A stretch of DNA of 64,000 bases, taken from Chionoecetes opilio. Its lineage: Eukaryota; Arthropoda; Malacostraca; Decapoda; Majidae. Where the stretch lies: assembly GCA_016584305.1 (NCBI GenBank), contig JACEEZ010019844.1:329823-393822 (forward strand), in the 5' to 3' direction. Under the pieces are notes generated by a model. The model saw only the letters and a list, made by a program, of their open reading frames with translations, searched no databases and had not been told where the DNA came from. Made by a program: the position numbers and the translations under genes. This document shows positions 42,047 to 52,147 of the stretch, piece after piece; the stretch's first letter is position 1, and every line of letters starts with the position of its first letter.

Positions 42047-42314
42047 TGGATGGTGTGTATCAATGGTCACACTTGCACACCTGTGTATCAATGGTCACAC
42101 TTGCACACCTGTGTATCAATGGTCACACTTGCACACCTGTGTATCAATGGTCACACTTGCACACCTGTGTATCAATGGTCACACTTGCACACCTGTGTAT
42201 CAATGGTCACACTTGCACACCTGTGTATCAATGGTCACACTTGCACATCTGTGTATCACTGGTCACACTTGCACACCTGTGTATCAATGGTCACACTTGC
42301 ACACCTGTGTATCT
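42047..42314. repeat. 28-bp tandem repeat, ~9.5 copies
   Basis: Unit GTGTATCAATGGTCACACTT + GCACACCT. Copies are nearly identical. All three plus frames stay open, giving artefact peptides of about 100 residues. It starts 17 bp beyond the 7.1-kb element end. Confidence 0.95.
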
Positions 42315-42319
42315 TGAGT

Positions 42320-43010
42320 GACATTTTACGATACCAAAATGAGGAGAAAAGTCTGACAGGAAGGTAATTCATTTTATTCCTAATTACAAATCCAACACAG
42401 TAAATTTAATTGAGATATTATTCATCCAACTCAACATTAAGAAAATACACCGTAAGAAGCATCACCCGCAGCACTGACAAAAAATGAATCAATAAAAAAT
42501 AAAATACCACGGCTATAATATGTATGCAGTAGGCTATTCTTGTTTTCTAAATACAGATCATGCTCAATTAAAACAAACTATTAATCATCATGTAAGTACA
42601 TCAAGTGACCGGTATCAATCAGTGCAAATATGACGGCATGATAATAAGAGGCTCTGCATTCTCACTTTGCAGTAAAAAACAATAAAATAATGCTATCATT
42701 AACTATAACAGCATTTCATAAAGCCATGTGTGTGTCACAGGTGAAGGAAATATTATAAACATATGACGGGATAAAATGAGATTAGTTCCCTACTGTACAG
42801 ACTCCTAGAGTACATTTACAAAAACATTGGAAGATCATTGACATCATCAGCTCATTCATCATTGCACACCAGTGTTTCTCCCTATCATTGAGAGGAACTT
42901 GTATCCTGTTACCCTGCTGCAGATCTCTACTAGTGCAGTGTTCTGCTCTGTTTAAAGGAGATATTCATTATTCAAAGGTGAAATCAGTAATCCAAAGTGT
43001 TACATAGGGG
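42320..43010. other. No feature recognised
   Basis: AT-rich sequence without repeats or coding signals. Confidence 0.5.
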
Positions 43011-43016
43011 AGAGCG

Positions 43017-43209
43017 GGGCAGGTTGCATCGAGGGTAGGTTGCATCATTGCCTCTAACTCGCATGTTATCACACATACATTGTCTTAATACTACTACTAC
43101 TACTACTACTACTACTACAACTACAACAATAATAATAATAAAAAAAAGTTAATGCGAGTTAGAGGCAATGATGCAACCTACCCTCGATGCAACCTGCCCC
43201 GCTCTCCCC
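43017..43209. mobile_element. MITE with ~60-bp perfect inverted ends
   Basis: GGGGAGAGCGGGGCAGGTTG...GCCTCTAACTCGCAT is mirrored at the right end, bracketed by TA (43015-43016, 43210-43211). The loop holds CTA and AAT microsatellites. Confidence 0.9.
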
Positions 43210-43219
43210 TAGTTGTGTG

Positions 43220-45180
43220 CTTAACTCTAGGTTCCTACACCATTACCACAATCCACTTTTCATTACAATTCCAACGGCACATCACAGTTATTCCAAGATA
43301 GGAAATGATTGATTAAGCCATGTTGTTGTAGATCTAAGTCTACCTGCATATTTTCATTACCTTTGATTCCTCTACATTCAAACTTCAAAAGCATTATGGA
43401 ACTATTCCAGGGCAAAAACCAATCATTGAAATAAATTGTTTGTATCATAATAATCTGCTTGCATGTCTGTTATCTTACTTTTCCCTTCAAGCCTCGTCTA
43501 CGCTGCCACCCACTCCTGGAGGCCACCGCCACGCCACTGTGTCTCCCTCGGCACTGTTCACGTGCCGCAGCGGAGACTCTTTTCCCATGACAATATTTAA
43601 AGCACAGCAGAAACAGGCGTCATAAGGGTGCAGCTTTTTTTTTAAGATTTTCCCGTATTACTTTTCTGTACAACCATAAAAAATCTAGAACCCTCAAGCT
43701 GAGATTCCGAAATAAATCTATTTGATATCATAGCAAACAAAAGTAAATATAATGGTGAGCCTAGACATAAACAAGGAACAAGCTAAAAATATGAGATTGA
43801 CTGGAAAAATCTATCTGTATTGCTGCTGGCTAAAAGCTTGGCAAGATTTTTCCCAATATGCATTATTGAAGAGTAATTCTGTCACTTCTACCACACAATA
43901 TATATCTGGAGAAATGCATCGCGGGAAAGATAATGGAAACATTAGTCAATAGCAACAGTATTACATAAGTGATCACCAAAATGTCCAAAGCGTAAGAGCA
44001 CATACCATACGTCATGACAGAAGTTGTGGAGGAAATCTGTCTTCACTGTTTCCTCAACACTGACAACAAATGAATGAAGAAACCTTATTTTGCTCATGAT
44101 AAAACATTGATGCTTTGCTTAACACGTGGCTTTGTTTACACCATTCCCTTGATGCAAACACAGAAGGGTTGCTGAAGGAGCGGAGAAACACTTCACTCTC
44201 TCCAAATGTCAATACACTTGGCTGTTGTGTATGCTGCCACTGTCCTATCAAGACTCTTATAATGATGAGAAGAGAACAGGAACTATAGCCCTGCAGGACA
44301 CACACCATAAATAATTGGATGTATTGGAGACTATGTACAGCTCTGTTCTATGTACAAGTGTTGTGGGCGCTGCAAGGTAGGGGCGAGGGAGGGAGAGAAA
44401 CTTCTGCATTATGAAATATTTCGGTTCTTTACCTCCTCTGTATCTTGTATCGTTAATTTTATTTTTATATTGACCTTTAATTATGCATTGTGTCATCTGT
44501 TCATCTCACTTCAGAATCAAAAAGTCTTCACGTCAAAAGCCGAGGTGTCATTTATTCTCAGCATCTCGATCATTTCTATTGACAACCATTAAGTTTCATT
44601 ATCCATTGCTGGCATGACTTTCTCCTACTCACTTCTATGAAAGAAAAACTCCCCTGACATATTTCAATTCAGCAAGAAATGTTTGAAAAGGCTGGAAAGT
44701 GATGGAATGTTGGTTTGCCAGTGACGGCTGATGAGTGAGGACCAGCCGGCTCCTTGTGACCGAGCTAACAGGAGGGAAAAAACAAGTGAATATCTGAAGA
44801 CGGTAATTATAGAAATGAGAAAGCAAAGTTAAGGGACACACAAGAAGTTAATCTTAATGCCCGGAGCACACGAGTATACCTTTGTACTCTTTCATTTCAT
44901 GCAAAAAGACCATGCGTTCTACCTGGCTGGTCACTGCATACCCACTATTCTGACAGATGAGTAGGAGTGATCTCAGTAAAGCTGTACCTTGACTAAATGT
45001 TCTTGCACCCAAAACTGTCCGAGCCAAGACAGTGTTGCCCATAATAACTCGGCACCACTTGACACACTACGCAACACTCTGGCTCGGCATCAACACCAAG
45101 GCCGCCACACCAAGGGAAGCAACCACGTACTCTACACGCATTGATTACACTGCATATTATCACATAGCATTGCATCTGTT
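43220..45180. other. Unassigned, possible small GC-rich exon near 43520-43625
   Basis: A minus frame reads MGKESPLRHVNSAEGDTVAW then RWPPGVGGSVDEA and a stop at 43497-43598, GC-rich in an AT-rich setting, but it has no motif and no splice support. On plus, TTACTTTTCCCTTCAAG at 43476-43492 looks like an acceptor. 45034-45140 gives a Cys-rich minus frame (CRVRGCFPWCGG) without family match. Otherwise nothing was seen. Confidence 0.3.
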
Positions 45181-45194
45181 CCTTCCTCCTGGCT

Positions 45195-46018
45195 AACACA
45201 CCCTAGCTAGCCTATCCACCAAGGCACTACCCACACCCTAGCTAGCCTATCCACCAAGGCACTACCCACACCCTAGCCAGCTGATCCACCAAGGCACTAC
45301 CCACACCCTAGCTAGCTATCACAAGGCACTACCACCTGCCAGCACCAAGGCACTACCCACACCCTAGCTAGCTGATCCACCAAGGCACTACACACACCCT
45401 AGCTAGCTGATCCACCAAGGCACTACCCACACCCTAGCCAGCTGATCCACCAAGGCACTACCCACACCCTAGCTAGCCTATCCACCAAGGCACTACCCAC
45501 ACCCTAGCTAGCCTATCCATCAAGGCACTACCCACACCCTAGCTAGCCTATCCACCAAGGCACTACCCACACCCTAGCTAGCTGATCCACCAAGGCACTA
45601 CCCACACCCTAGCTAGCTGATCCACCAAGGCACTACCCACACCCTAGCCAGCTGATCCATCAAGGCACTACCCACACCCTAGCTAGCCTATCCACCAAGG
45701 CACTACCCACACCCTAGCCAGCTGATCCATCAAGGCACTACCCACACCCTAGCTAGCTGATCCATCAAGGCACTACCAACACCCTAGCCAGCTGATCCAT
45801 CAAGGCACTACCCACACCCTAGCTAGCTGATCCATCAAGGCACTACCAACACCCTAGCCAGCTGATCCACCAAGGCACTAACCACACCCTAGCCAGCTGA
45901 TCCACCAAGGCACTAACCACACCCTAGCCAGCTGATCCACCAAGGCACTACCCACACCCTAGCCAGCTGATCCACCAAGGCACTACCCACACCCTAGCCA
46001 GCTGATCCACCAAGGCAG
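45195..46018. repeat. 35-bp minisatellite, ~23 copies
   Basis: Unit CCAAGGCACTACCCACACCC + TAGCTAGC(TGA/CTA)TCC. Variants are GCTAGCCTATCC, GCTAGCTGATCC, GCCAGCTGATCC and CCATCAAGG. One region (45310-45355) is truncated. Confidence 0.95.
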
Positions 46019-46029
46019 TACAAATCCGC

Positions 46030-46520
46030 TGAGCATTGCAACTGATCCGCAACTATTAACCTTTTACAGCTTTGAAGATAAGAATTAGAATATTAAAATT
46101 GCAACAAGGAGTGATTATTTCCCCCTATTACCTTCATTTACGAATAGGCATGACAGCTTAAAAGGGGATACAACTATATACATGCTAAAATATGAAAACT
46201 AACAAAACACCCAACACTATTTACACAAGATTTGAGCTAAGAGGCATAAAATTGCAACTCTATAATCTCATAAACACACACTACATACATTGAATTATCA
46301 GTAATCGATTGAGAGAATTCTAGACGGCTATCAATGAGTTACGAATGACTGCCAGAGTTCAGCATTACACGGGATATGTAGGTGAGGATTCTTGGAAGTG
46401 TGGCGCCGGAGTGCAGCAACACTCTCGCAGCGCCGGAGAAAAGCACTTTATTGCATTGTGGAGGGAACATTATTATTACCATATAAGGCGGTCTTCAGCA
46501 CCAGCGTTATCCTCGTGTAC
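46030..46520. other. No gene recognised
   Basis: Includes a moderately GC-rich stretch 46385-46440 within a plus frame starting at 46345 that runs into the microsatellite. No domain is seen. Confidence 0.4.
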
Positions 46521-46529
46521 CAAGGCCAC

Positions 46530-46571
46530 TGCACACTCACACTCACACTCACACTCACACTCACTCTCACA

Positions 46572-46615
<44 letters not shown>

Positions 46616-46952
46616 CTCACACTCACTCTGAGTGTGAACACACTCACTCACATCACACACTCACATTCACACACTCACATTCACACACTCACATTCACAC
46701 ACTCACATTCACACACTCACATTCACACACACATTCACACACTCTCACTCTCACTCACTCACTCACTCACTCACATTCACACACACACATTCACACACAC
46801 ACACATTCACACACACACACACATTCACACACACACACACACATTACACCCACACATTCACACACACACACATTCACACACACACACATTCACACACACA
46901 CACATTCACACACACACACACATTCACTCACACACACACACACACACACACC
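46530..46952. repeat. CACACTCA/CTCTCA microsatellite
   Basis: (CACTCA)n, (CTCTCA)n, (CACATT)n and (CA)n blocks. His/Thr/Ser frames are artefacts. Confidence 0.95.
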
Positions 46953-47293
46953 ACTTCTCTCTCATTACCTGAAATACATATTACAAGTTTTCCTCCTGTT
47001 TCTCATGTCAATATCATTCTGGACTTCACCCTATTCATGTAAAATAAATGTTCTGTAAACTATTAAAAAGACATTCAAATGGATCCTAACACAGAAAAAG
47101 ATCACAGTTGAAGAGCTCAAGGGATTCCTGTTGCAGCAAGACGAGAGCGGGCGCCTCATTATTGCTCGGGCCGCTGCCACCCATCATCACACCACACCAC
47201 AGCTGCTCAAACATCATGATACGGATAAGAATAAAAAGCTAAAATATTTAAGTACCACGCCGTCATTGCTTCCTCCTATTAATCTTCCTCCTA

Positions 47294-47596
47294 TTAATCT
47301 TCCTCCTCCGAAGTGAGATCATGGAACGGTATGGTCGTGATGAGTGTGTCTGAACTTTCCTGAGCCATGGGTCGGTAAGCAGTCTTCCCGTTGCCCGATG
47401 TTTTAACGCTGAGAGCAGCAATACCCCGGGTGAGGCTGAGCTTAGTGTGCGAGCCCTTGGTTCTCCTCAGCACCAGCACACACAGCACCACCACCACCAC
47501 CACCAGGCCAATCACCACACCCAGCAGCACCAGGTACCAGCTCTCCTGACGCCGGTAAGCCTCCAGGAGGGATCGCGGCTGACACAGCATCTGGTC
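47294..47596 (-). CDS. Furin/PCSK-like convertase, last coding exon (TM and tail)
   Basis: On minus, the acceptor TTTTTTTGTTTTGTCAG precedes 100 codons and TAA. It reads DQMLCQPRSLLEAYRRQESW, then the membrane helix YLVLLGVVIGLVVVVVVLCV, then LVLRRTKGSHTKLSLTRGIA and a cytoplasmic tail ending DTLITTIPFHDLTSEEED. The architecture (end of Cys-rich region, one TM helix, tail with a Ser followed by Glu/Asp) is that of furin-type convertases. In those proteins the acidic cluster, once casein-kinase phosphorylated, directs trans-Golgi retrieval. It joins in phase 0 to the Cys-rich exon at 56081. The specific paralog (Fur1 or Fur2 like) is not determinable. Confidence 0.75.
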   Translation of the reverse strand, partial: DQMLCQPRSLLEAYRRQESWYLVLLGVVIGLVVVVVVLCVLVLRRTKGSHTKLSLTRGIAALSVKTSGNGKTAYRPMAQESSDTLITTIPFHDLTSEEED

Positions 47597-47714
47597 CTGA
47601 CAAAACAAAAAAACCTCCCTCAGTGTGTGGGTCAATGAGTATGAAACAGTAGAGCATCAGAGCCAATCTAAGACATTGGCTGACACTATTATGAATAAAT
47701 GAGTGACATGTACA

Positions 47715-47831
47715 GTACATCCGCATTTTAACGAAGCAATTGGGAGGAAGGGGGGGTGACTATTACAGTAAAAAAGTTTGTAAAATTTGTTATATAGAGG
47801 TCCGTAAAAGTGAGGGTTTAGTGTACTGTAG
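47715..47831. mobile_element. Degraded pogo/Tigger-like MITE
   Basis: CAGTACATCCGCATTTTAAC on the left and AAGTGAGGGTTTAGTGTACT on the right, with TATAGAGGTCCGTA inside. Same family as 20259-20454, in the last intron of the furin-like gene. Confidence 0.55.
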
Positions 47832-48199
47832 TAGTCTCCATAGAAAGTTATGATGTCATCGGCCTGTGTCCTGCCTAATGGTGCATCATGTGTTGTTTCA
47901 TGGGAAGTGACGCTACCAAGGGAAGGATCACAACTTGCCACTTTTGTCACATTTAGTTCCCTCCTACGACAAGCAGCAGGGTTGTTGATTTTTTTTCATT
48001 TAAAAAATCGGATTTATTTTATTTAAATTTTTTTTTTTTTTTTATTAATTTGATGTTCTACATGAAATCTAATTACTACAGGATATTACAGGAGAACCTC
48101 ATTTAACCGGCATTTAAAACAACGGCAGCCTCAAAACAACAGCACTAATCGACCCAGGCATTAATTAAGTATAATTATTTCAAAAACTGAGAAAATCGG

Positions 48200-48992
48200 C
48201 AGAAATTCAGTTGGGCAAGGCTGTGGTCTACACAGACCCTCTCTCCTCACTCTACCTCCTCCTCTCCCGTCATCCACGATCCTCTACGTCCCTCGTCCAC
48301 ACCATCCAGAGGGCCCTTCACCTTACCAACGAGGGGTGGGAGATCGCCTTCCAGTGCGTTCCCTCCCACGCTGGTATCCCAGGCAACGAGGTGGCTGATT
48401 CTGCTGCCAGGATGGCCTTAACAGATGTAAACACGACACTCTTCCCTCTGCCGCTCTCCGCGGCCAAATGCCTGATCTCCCGGGTCTGCCGCTCAACCTG
48501 GAATAACACACTCGGCGATGCCCTCCGCATCACCTCCATGGGCCAATACCGCAGTGACTCTTCCCCCCAGCCGTGGATACGGAAAAAGTCCCGCGTCCTG
48601 GATGTCACTCTCACCCGCCTCCGCCTGGGGCACACGACACTCACAGCTCACCTGCATCGCCTCCGTCTGTCCCCTGACCCCCACTGCCCTAGGTGCATGA
48701 ATTTTCCTGAGACTATTGAACACTTTCTGCTGCAGTGTCCGCACTTCCACTCACACCGTGTAGTGCTACAGTCTCAACTCCTCGCCCTGAACGTCACTAC
48801 CTTTGACCTGCCCACCCTGCTGGCGGCGGCTGGCGTTCCCCCCTCTCGGCAACACGCCGTCATCCGCCTCACCTGTGCCTTCCTGAGGAAGACAGGTCAA
48901 CTACCGCGCCTGTGATAGCATCATAGGACATCACCAGGGCTCATAGTGTTCCCAGAGGGATCCTCGCAGCCCTAAAACAACAACAACAACAA
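48200..48992 (+). mobile_element. 5'-truncated non-LTR retrotransposon (RNase H end), inner of the nest
   Basis: A GC-rich coding segment (48211-48915) is followed by a short 3' UTR and an (AAC)n tail at 48975-48992, typical of I/Jockey-group non-LTR elements. It lies wholly inside the TA-flanked element. Confidence 0.8.
48211..48915 (+). CDS. Non-LTR ORF2 C-terminus: RNase H and Cys motif
   Basis: An intact 234-codon frame. It enters mid RNase H at VVYTDPLSSLYLLLSRH (the D-S acidic site, here Asp-Pro), continues to FQCVPSHAGIPGNEVADSAA (the H and last catalytic D of RNase H in non-LTR elements), then LTRLRLGHTTLTAHLHRL and CPRCMNFPETIEHFLLQCPH. The last is the C-x-x-C...H...C zinc motif that follows RNase H in I, R1 and Jockey-group polymerases. 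The frame is intact to its stop, so the copy is fairly young. The reverse transcriptase is absent. The Ser to Pro change after the catalytic Asp is unusual. Confidence 0.85.
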   Translation: MGKAVVYTDPLSSLYLLLSRHPRSSTSLVHTIQRALHLTNEGWEIAFQCVPSHAGIPGNEVADSAARMALTDVNTTLFPLPLSAAKCLISRVCRSTWNNTLGDALRITSMGQYRSDSSPQPWIRKKSRVLDVTLTRLRLGHTTLTAHLHRLRLSPDPHCPRCMNFPETIEHFLLQCPHFHSHRVVLQSQLLALNVTTFDLPTLLAAAGVPPSRQHAVIRLTCAFLRKTGQLPRL

Positions 48993-49379
48993 CCTCCAGA
49001 AACCACAGTATTTATTGGGATTTTGGGCGATTCCATAAGAGTAACTCTCAAAACAATGGCAAAATGAGTTATCCGGCATGCGCTCCCCCCCGAGGGTGCC
49101 GGATAAACGAGGTTCTCCTGTATTTAGATTATTTATAACTAAAAAGCGAAAGAATAAGTGAATAAAAATTGCATATAACATGAAATACAGATGAATTTAC
49201 ATATTTTCTATTTCTGTGATGGACGTTTTCACATCAATAGGCCTGGGACCTATTATATTTTTTGTTTGATAATGAATCATAATGCATATTAAACTTTGGT
49301 TAATATCACTGGCTTTTTATAAACAAAAGTAACATGCACATTGAACTTTTGGTTATAGTAGTGTGGCTTTTTGTACAGT

Positions 49380-49380
<1 letters not shown>

Positions 49381-49410
<30 letters not shown>

Positions 49411-49412
49411 TA
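49381..49412. repeat. AT microsatellite
   Basis: (AT)n of about 30 bp inside the outer nested element. Confidence 0.9.
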
Positions 49413-49699
49413 TTGAGAAAAAAATATTTCTGCTGTGAAAACATGGCAATTTGCTATCTCAAAGTGCCACAGTGGATTCCCCCGCACCACTCATTGTGTC
49501 TCATTATGATATAATTATACTACAATGATACAATTAGTGTTCATAAAGCCCATTTGCTTAATGTTCCTTCTTTCCCCTCTCGTTTTCAATTAATGATAAG
49601 GTTATGATTTAAATCAGATTTAAAAAAAAAAATTGATATAAATCATGATTTAAATCTGATTAAAATCAACTTGATTTAAATCAAACCACCCTGGGACAC

Positions 49700-50470
49700 A
49701 GTGCTGCAGTGTGTGAGAGAAAGGGGCGAGAGAAGAACGAGGGGGTCAGAGTGTGCAAGGACAGGAATAAATGGAGACTCATCTGTCGCGGCCATCACCA
49801 TAATTTTCACTTGGGTGGTACGAGATCAATAAACTAAACTAATTACGACTTCTTTTGTAACTAAACAAACATGCGACCATTCTTTACTTTACCAATTTAT
49901 TTTTGAAAATGTAACCATATCTCCACTTATTTAGTGACTTTCCAGGAGGGCATCAGAGCTAGATAGATAGATGGCCACTGCAGATAGTGTGCCAGTACCA
50001 TTATAGAAGGGTCCAGGAACCAGCAGGCACCAAGACATAGTATCATTATTTTGTTTACATTTACATTTCAGTGTACGGTGGAAGACGGGGAAGTTGGCGG
50101 TGTCTTGCATCCGTCACGCTCCTTGATAAATTTCGTATAATTCCCTCCCGGCGCTTCCTATGGGGAATGATTGAAAAAAAAGGTGTCTGACAACTCACTC
50201 ACGGCCTTGACTTCCTGCTTGCAGTTCAACTCATTAGTCATTATTGGTCAGTGACCAGGACGTATTGCTTCTTATCGTCACTCCCGGTTCGATTTCCCAA
50301 AACGTCACCAAAACATTTCGGGAAAGTGTTTTCGCTCAGTTGGATATGGGATCTAAGCCACACGTTGCCTGCAGACCAGATCATGCGTGTTCACAGCTTA
50401 TATAAGATCAGTTTTAGTTTTTTTTTTAATTGTGAGGGAGACTGTGTTAGCTCAACGAACGGTTGAGCGG
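49700..50470. other. No feature recognised (furin-like intron)
   Basis: Nothing beyond ordinary intronic sequence. Confidence 0.5.
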
Positions 50471-50479
50471 TGGCTTACT

Positions 50480-50625
50480 GTACAGTGTACTGTACAAGTA
50501 CTGTGTACTGTACAAGTACACTGTACACTGTACAAGTACAGTGTACACTGTACAAGTACAGTGTACTGTACAAGTACAGTGTACTGTACAAGTACAGTGT
50601 ACTGTACAAGTACACTGATACAAGT
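50480..50625. repeat. Self-complementary TGTACA-type tandem repeat
   Basis: About eight units of 18-19 bp (CAGTGTACTGTACAAGTA). Each contains palindromes GTAC, TGTACA and GTACTGTACAAGTAC, so the block can fold on either strand. Confidence 0.85.
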
Positions 50626-50637
50626 CCCCAGTCCAGA

Positions 50638-51275
50638 TCACAGGAGAAGGAGGAGCAGGAGAAGGAGAAGGAGGAGCAGGAGAAGGAGGAGCAAGAAGAG
50701 GAGGAGCAGGAGAAGGAGGACGAGCAGGAAAAGGAGGAGCAGGAGCAGGAGAAGGAGGAGCAGGAGAAGGAGGAGCAAGAAGAGGACGAGCAGGAGAAGG
50801 ACGAGCAGGAGGAGAAGAAGGAGGAGCAGGAGAAGGAAAAGGAGGCGCAGCAGGAGGAGGAGGAGCAGCAGGAGGAGGAGGAGGAGGAGGAGCAGCAGCA
50901 GGAGGAGGAGCAGCAGGAGGAGGAGCAGGAGAAGGACGAGCAGGAGGAGAAGGAGGAGCAGCAGGAGGAGGAGGAGCAGGAGAAGGACGAGCAGGAGCAG
51001 AAGGACGAGAAGGAGAAGGAGGAGCAGGAGGAAACAGGAGGAGGAGTAAGAGCAGGAGGAGTAAGAGCAGGAGCAGGAGGAGCAGCAGAAGGAAGAGGAG
51101 GAGGAGCAGGAGAAGGACGAGCAGGAGAAGGAGGGGGAGGAGCAGAAGGTGGTGGTGGTCACTGGTGGTGATAGAAGTGAAGAAAGTGCGGGAAACAGGA
51201 GGAGGTAGGAGTTAGGAGGAGGAGCAGGAGAAGAAGAAGAAGAAGAAGGTGGCGGTGGTGGTGGTGGTGGTGGTG
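50638..51275. repeat. GAG/GCA purine-rich array
   Basis: About 600 bp of GAGGAGCAGGAGAAGGA-type sequence, strongly purine on plus. Glu/Gln or Arg frames on plus and Leu/Ser on minus are compositional artefacts. It ends in a short GGTGGT run at 51249-51273. Confidence 0.9.
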
Positions 51276-51285
51276 CGGGAAAGAA

Positions 51286-51396
51286 GGAAAGGAAGAGGTA
51301 GGAGTTAGCAGCAGCTTGGAGTTATGAAGAATGGAACCTACAAAGTTCTATTCTTCATAACTCCAAGCTGCTGCTAACTCCTGCCTCTTCCTCTCC
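51286..51396 (+). ncRNA. Candidate 52-bp-stem hairpin RNA
   Basis: 51286-51337 and 51345-51396 are inverse copies around a 7-nt loop (CTACAAA). On the plus-strand RNA only one position mispairs; two other sequence differences fall as G.U pairs. The arm contains GGAGTTAGCAGCAGCTTGGA and GTTATGAAGAAT. It lies about 110 bp upstream of the CCDC25-like start. It could be a pre-miRNA or hpRNA-like fold, or a recent inverted duplication; no expression evidence exists here. Confidence 0.45.
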
Positions 51397-51505
51397 CTGC
51401 TGCCCTTATTTGGCTTTGTTCAATCAGGTGTTTTTTAAGACATCCTTAATATTGCCACCCCCCCTGTTTTGCGTGCACCTTCATCTGTATATCAGACTCA
51501 GGGTG

Positions 51506-52147
51506 ATGGAGCAGAAGAGAATAACAATAAAACTCAAGACCTTCACGCTGCCATCAATGTCAGGACCCAGCGCCACCAAGACCCCCGAGGCGGGCACCAA
51601 GGACGCTGCCCCGCCCTCCGCCGCGCCCGAGCTGCTGCTGCGGCCACACGGCGCTGTGATCACTTTCCGCAGCGACGTGGTGGACCCGCCCGCCACCCTC
51701 CTCATGGGCTCCGACAAGCATGAGAACGACCACCTCCTGGCGCAGGCGACGGAGCGCCTCGTGTTCTTTCATGTGGACGACCTGCCCTCAGCCCACGTGT
51801 ACCTCCAGCTGGAGCCCGGCCAGGCCCTGCGCGACGTGCCCCGCGTCCTTCTGAACGACGCGGCACAACTGTGCAAGGCCAACAGCGCCAAGGGCAACAG
51901 GCTGGGCAATGTGGTGGTAGTGTACACGCTGGGATCAAACCTGAGCAAGACCCGCCACATGAAGGCCGGCGAGGTGGGCTTCGTCTGCGACAAGGAGGTG
52001 CGCAAGATCCTCGTCAACCGGCGGGACGACAGGGTCATGGACCGCCTCAATAACACCAAGAGGAAGGTCCTCTCACGCAAGTCGGAGCGGGAGAAGCAGC
52101 AGCAGGCCAAGGAGAGGCAGCAGCAGAAGACCGAGGCAAAGTTGTAG
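51506..52147 (+). pseudogene. CCDC25: CCDC25-like NFACT-R protein, intronless copy (first open segment)
   Basis: 213 codons from ATG at 51506 to TAG. After a ~44-residue N-terminal part absent from vertebrate CCDC25, it reads GAVITFRSDVVDPPATLLMG, SDKHENDHLLAQATERLVFF, HVDDLPSAHVYLQLEPGQAL, then LCKANSAKGNRLGNVVVVYT, LGSNLSKTRHMKAGEVGF and a basic Glu/Gln/Lys coiled-coil region. The M-G-x-D-K-x-E-N, F-H-V-D-x-L-S/P-S-A-H-V-Y-L and N-V-x-V-V-Y-T motifs are the NFACT-R domain of CCDC25. No intron is seen, an A-rich region follows the 3' end, and GC is high. A retrocopy is likely. It lies antisense in the furin-like intron. Confidence 0.75.

Larger units (their letters stand above)
48089..49120. 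mobile_element. TA-flanked pogo/Tigger-like element, middle of the nest
   Basis: Ends CAGGAGAACCTCATTTAACC and, inverted, CAGGAGAACCTCGTTTATCC. TA lies at 48087-48088 and 49121-49122. Its own sequence is 48089-48200 and 48995-49120; the rest is a non-LTR fragment. Confidence 0.8.
47977..49693. mobile_element. Outer element of a three-level nest (CAGGG(T/G)TG... ends)
   Basis: The left end CAGGGTTGTTGATTTTTTTT and, inverted, the right end CAGGGTGGTTTGATTTAAAT carry matching GATTTAAATC-rich subterminal sequence. The interior is largely occupied by the 48089-49120 insertion. Such GATTTAAATC-ended elements are widespread in animals. The target duplication is not clear. Confidence 0.6.

Noticed and set aside
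43440..43640. Small GC-rich exon on either strand
   Set aside because: No family motif, and splice evidence is limited to one acceptor-like string.
44993..45199. Cys-rich minus frame as an extra furin repeat
   Set aside because: It lies downstream of the furin-like stop and lacks the C-x-x-C-H-x-S-C spacing.
46345..47058. 237-codon plus frame
   Set aside because: Three quarters of it is CA/CT microsatellite; the unique start has no recognisable motif.
50387..51171. Glu/Gln or Arg/Ser-rich 220-230 residue frames
   Set aside because: They lie wholly in the GAG-rich array; several frames and both strands are open, as composition predicts.
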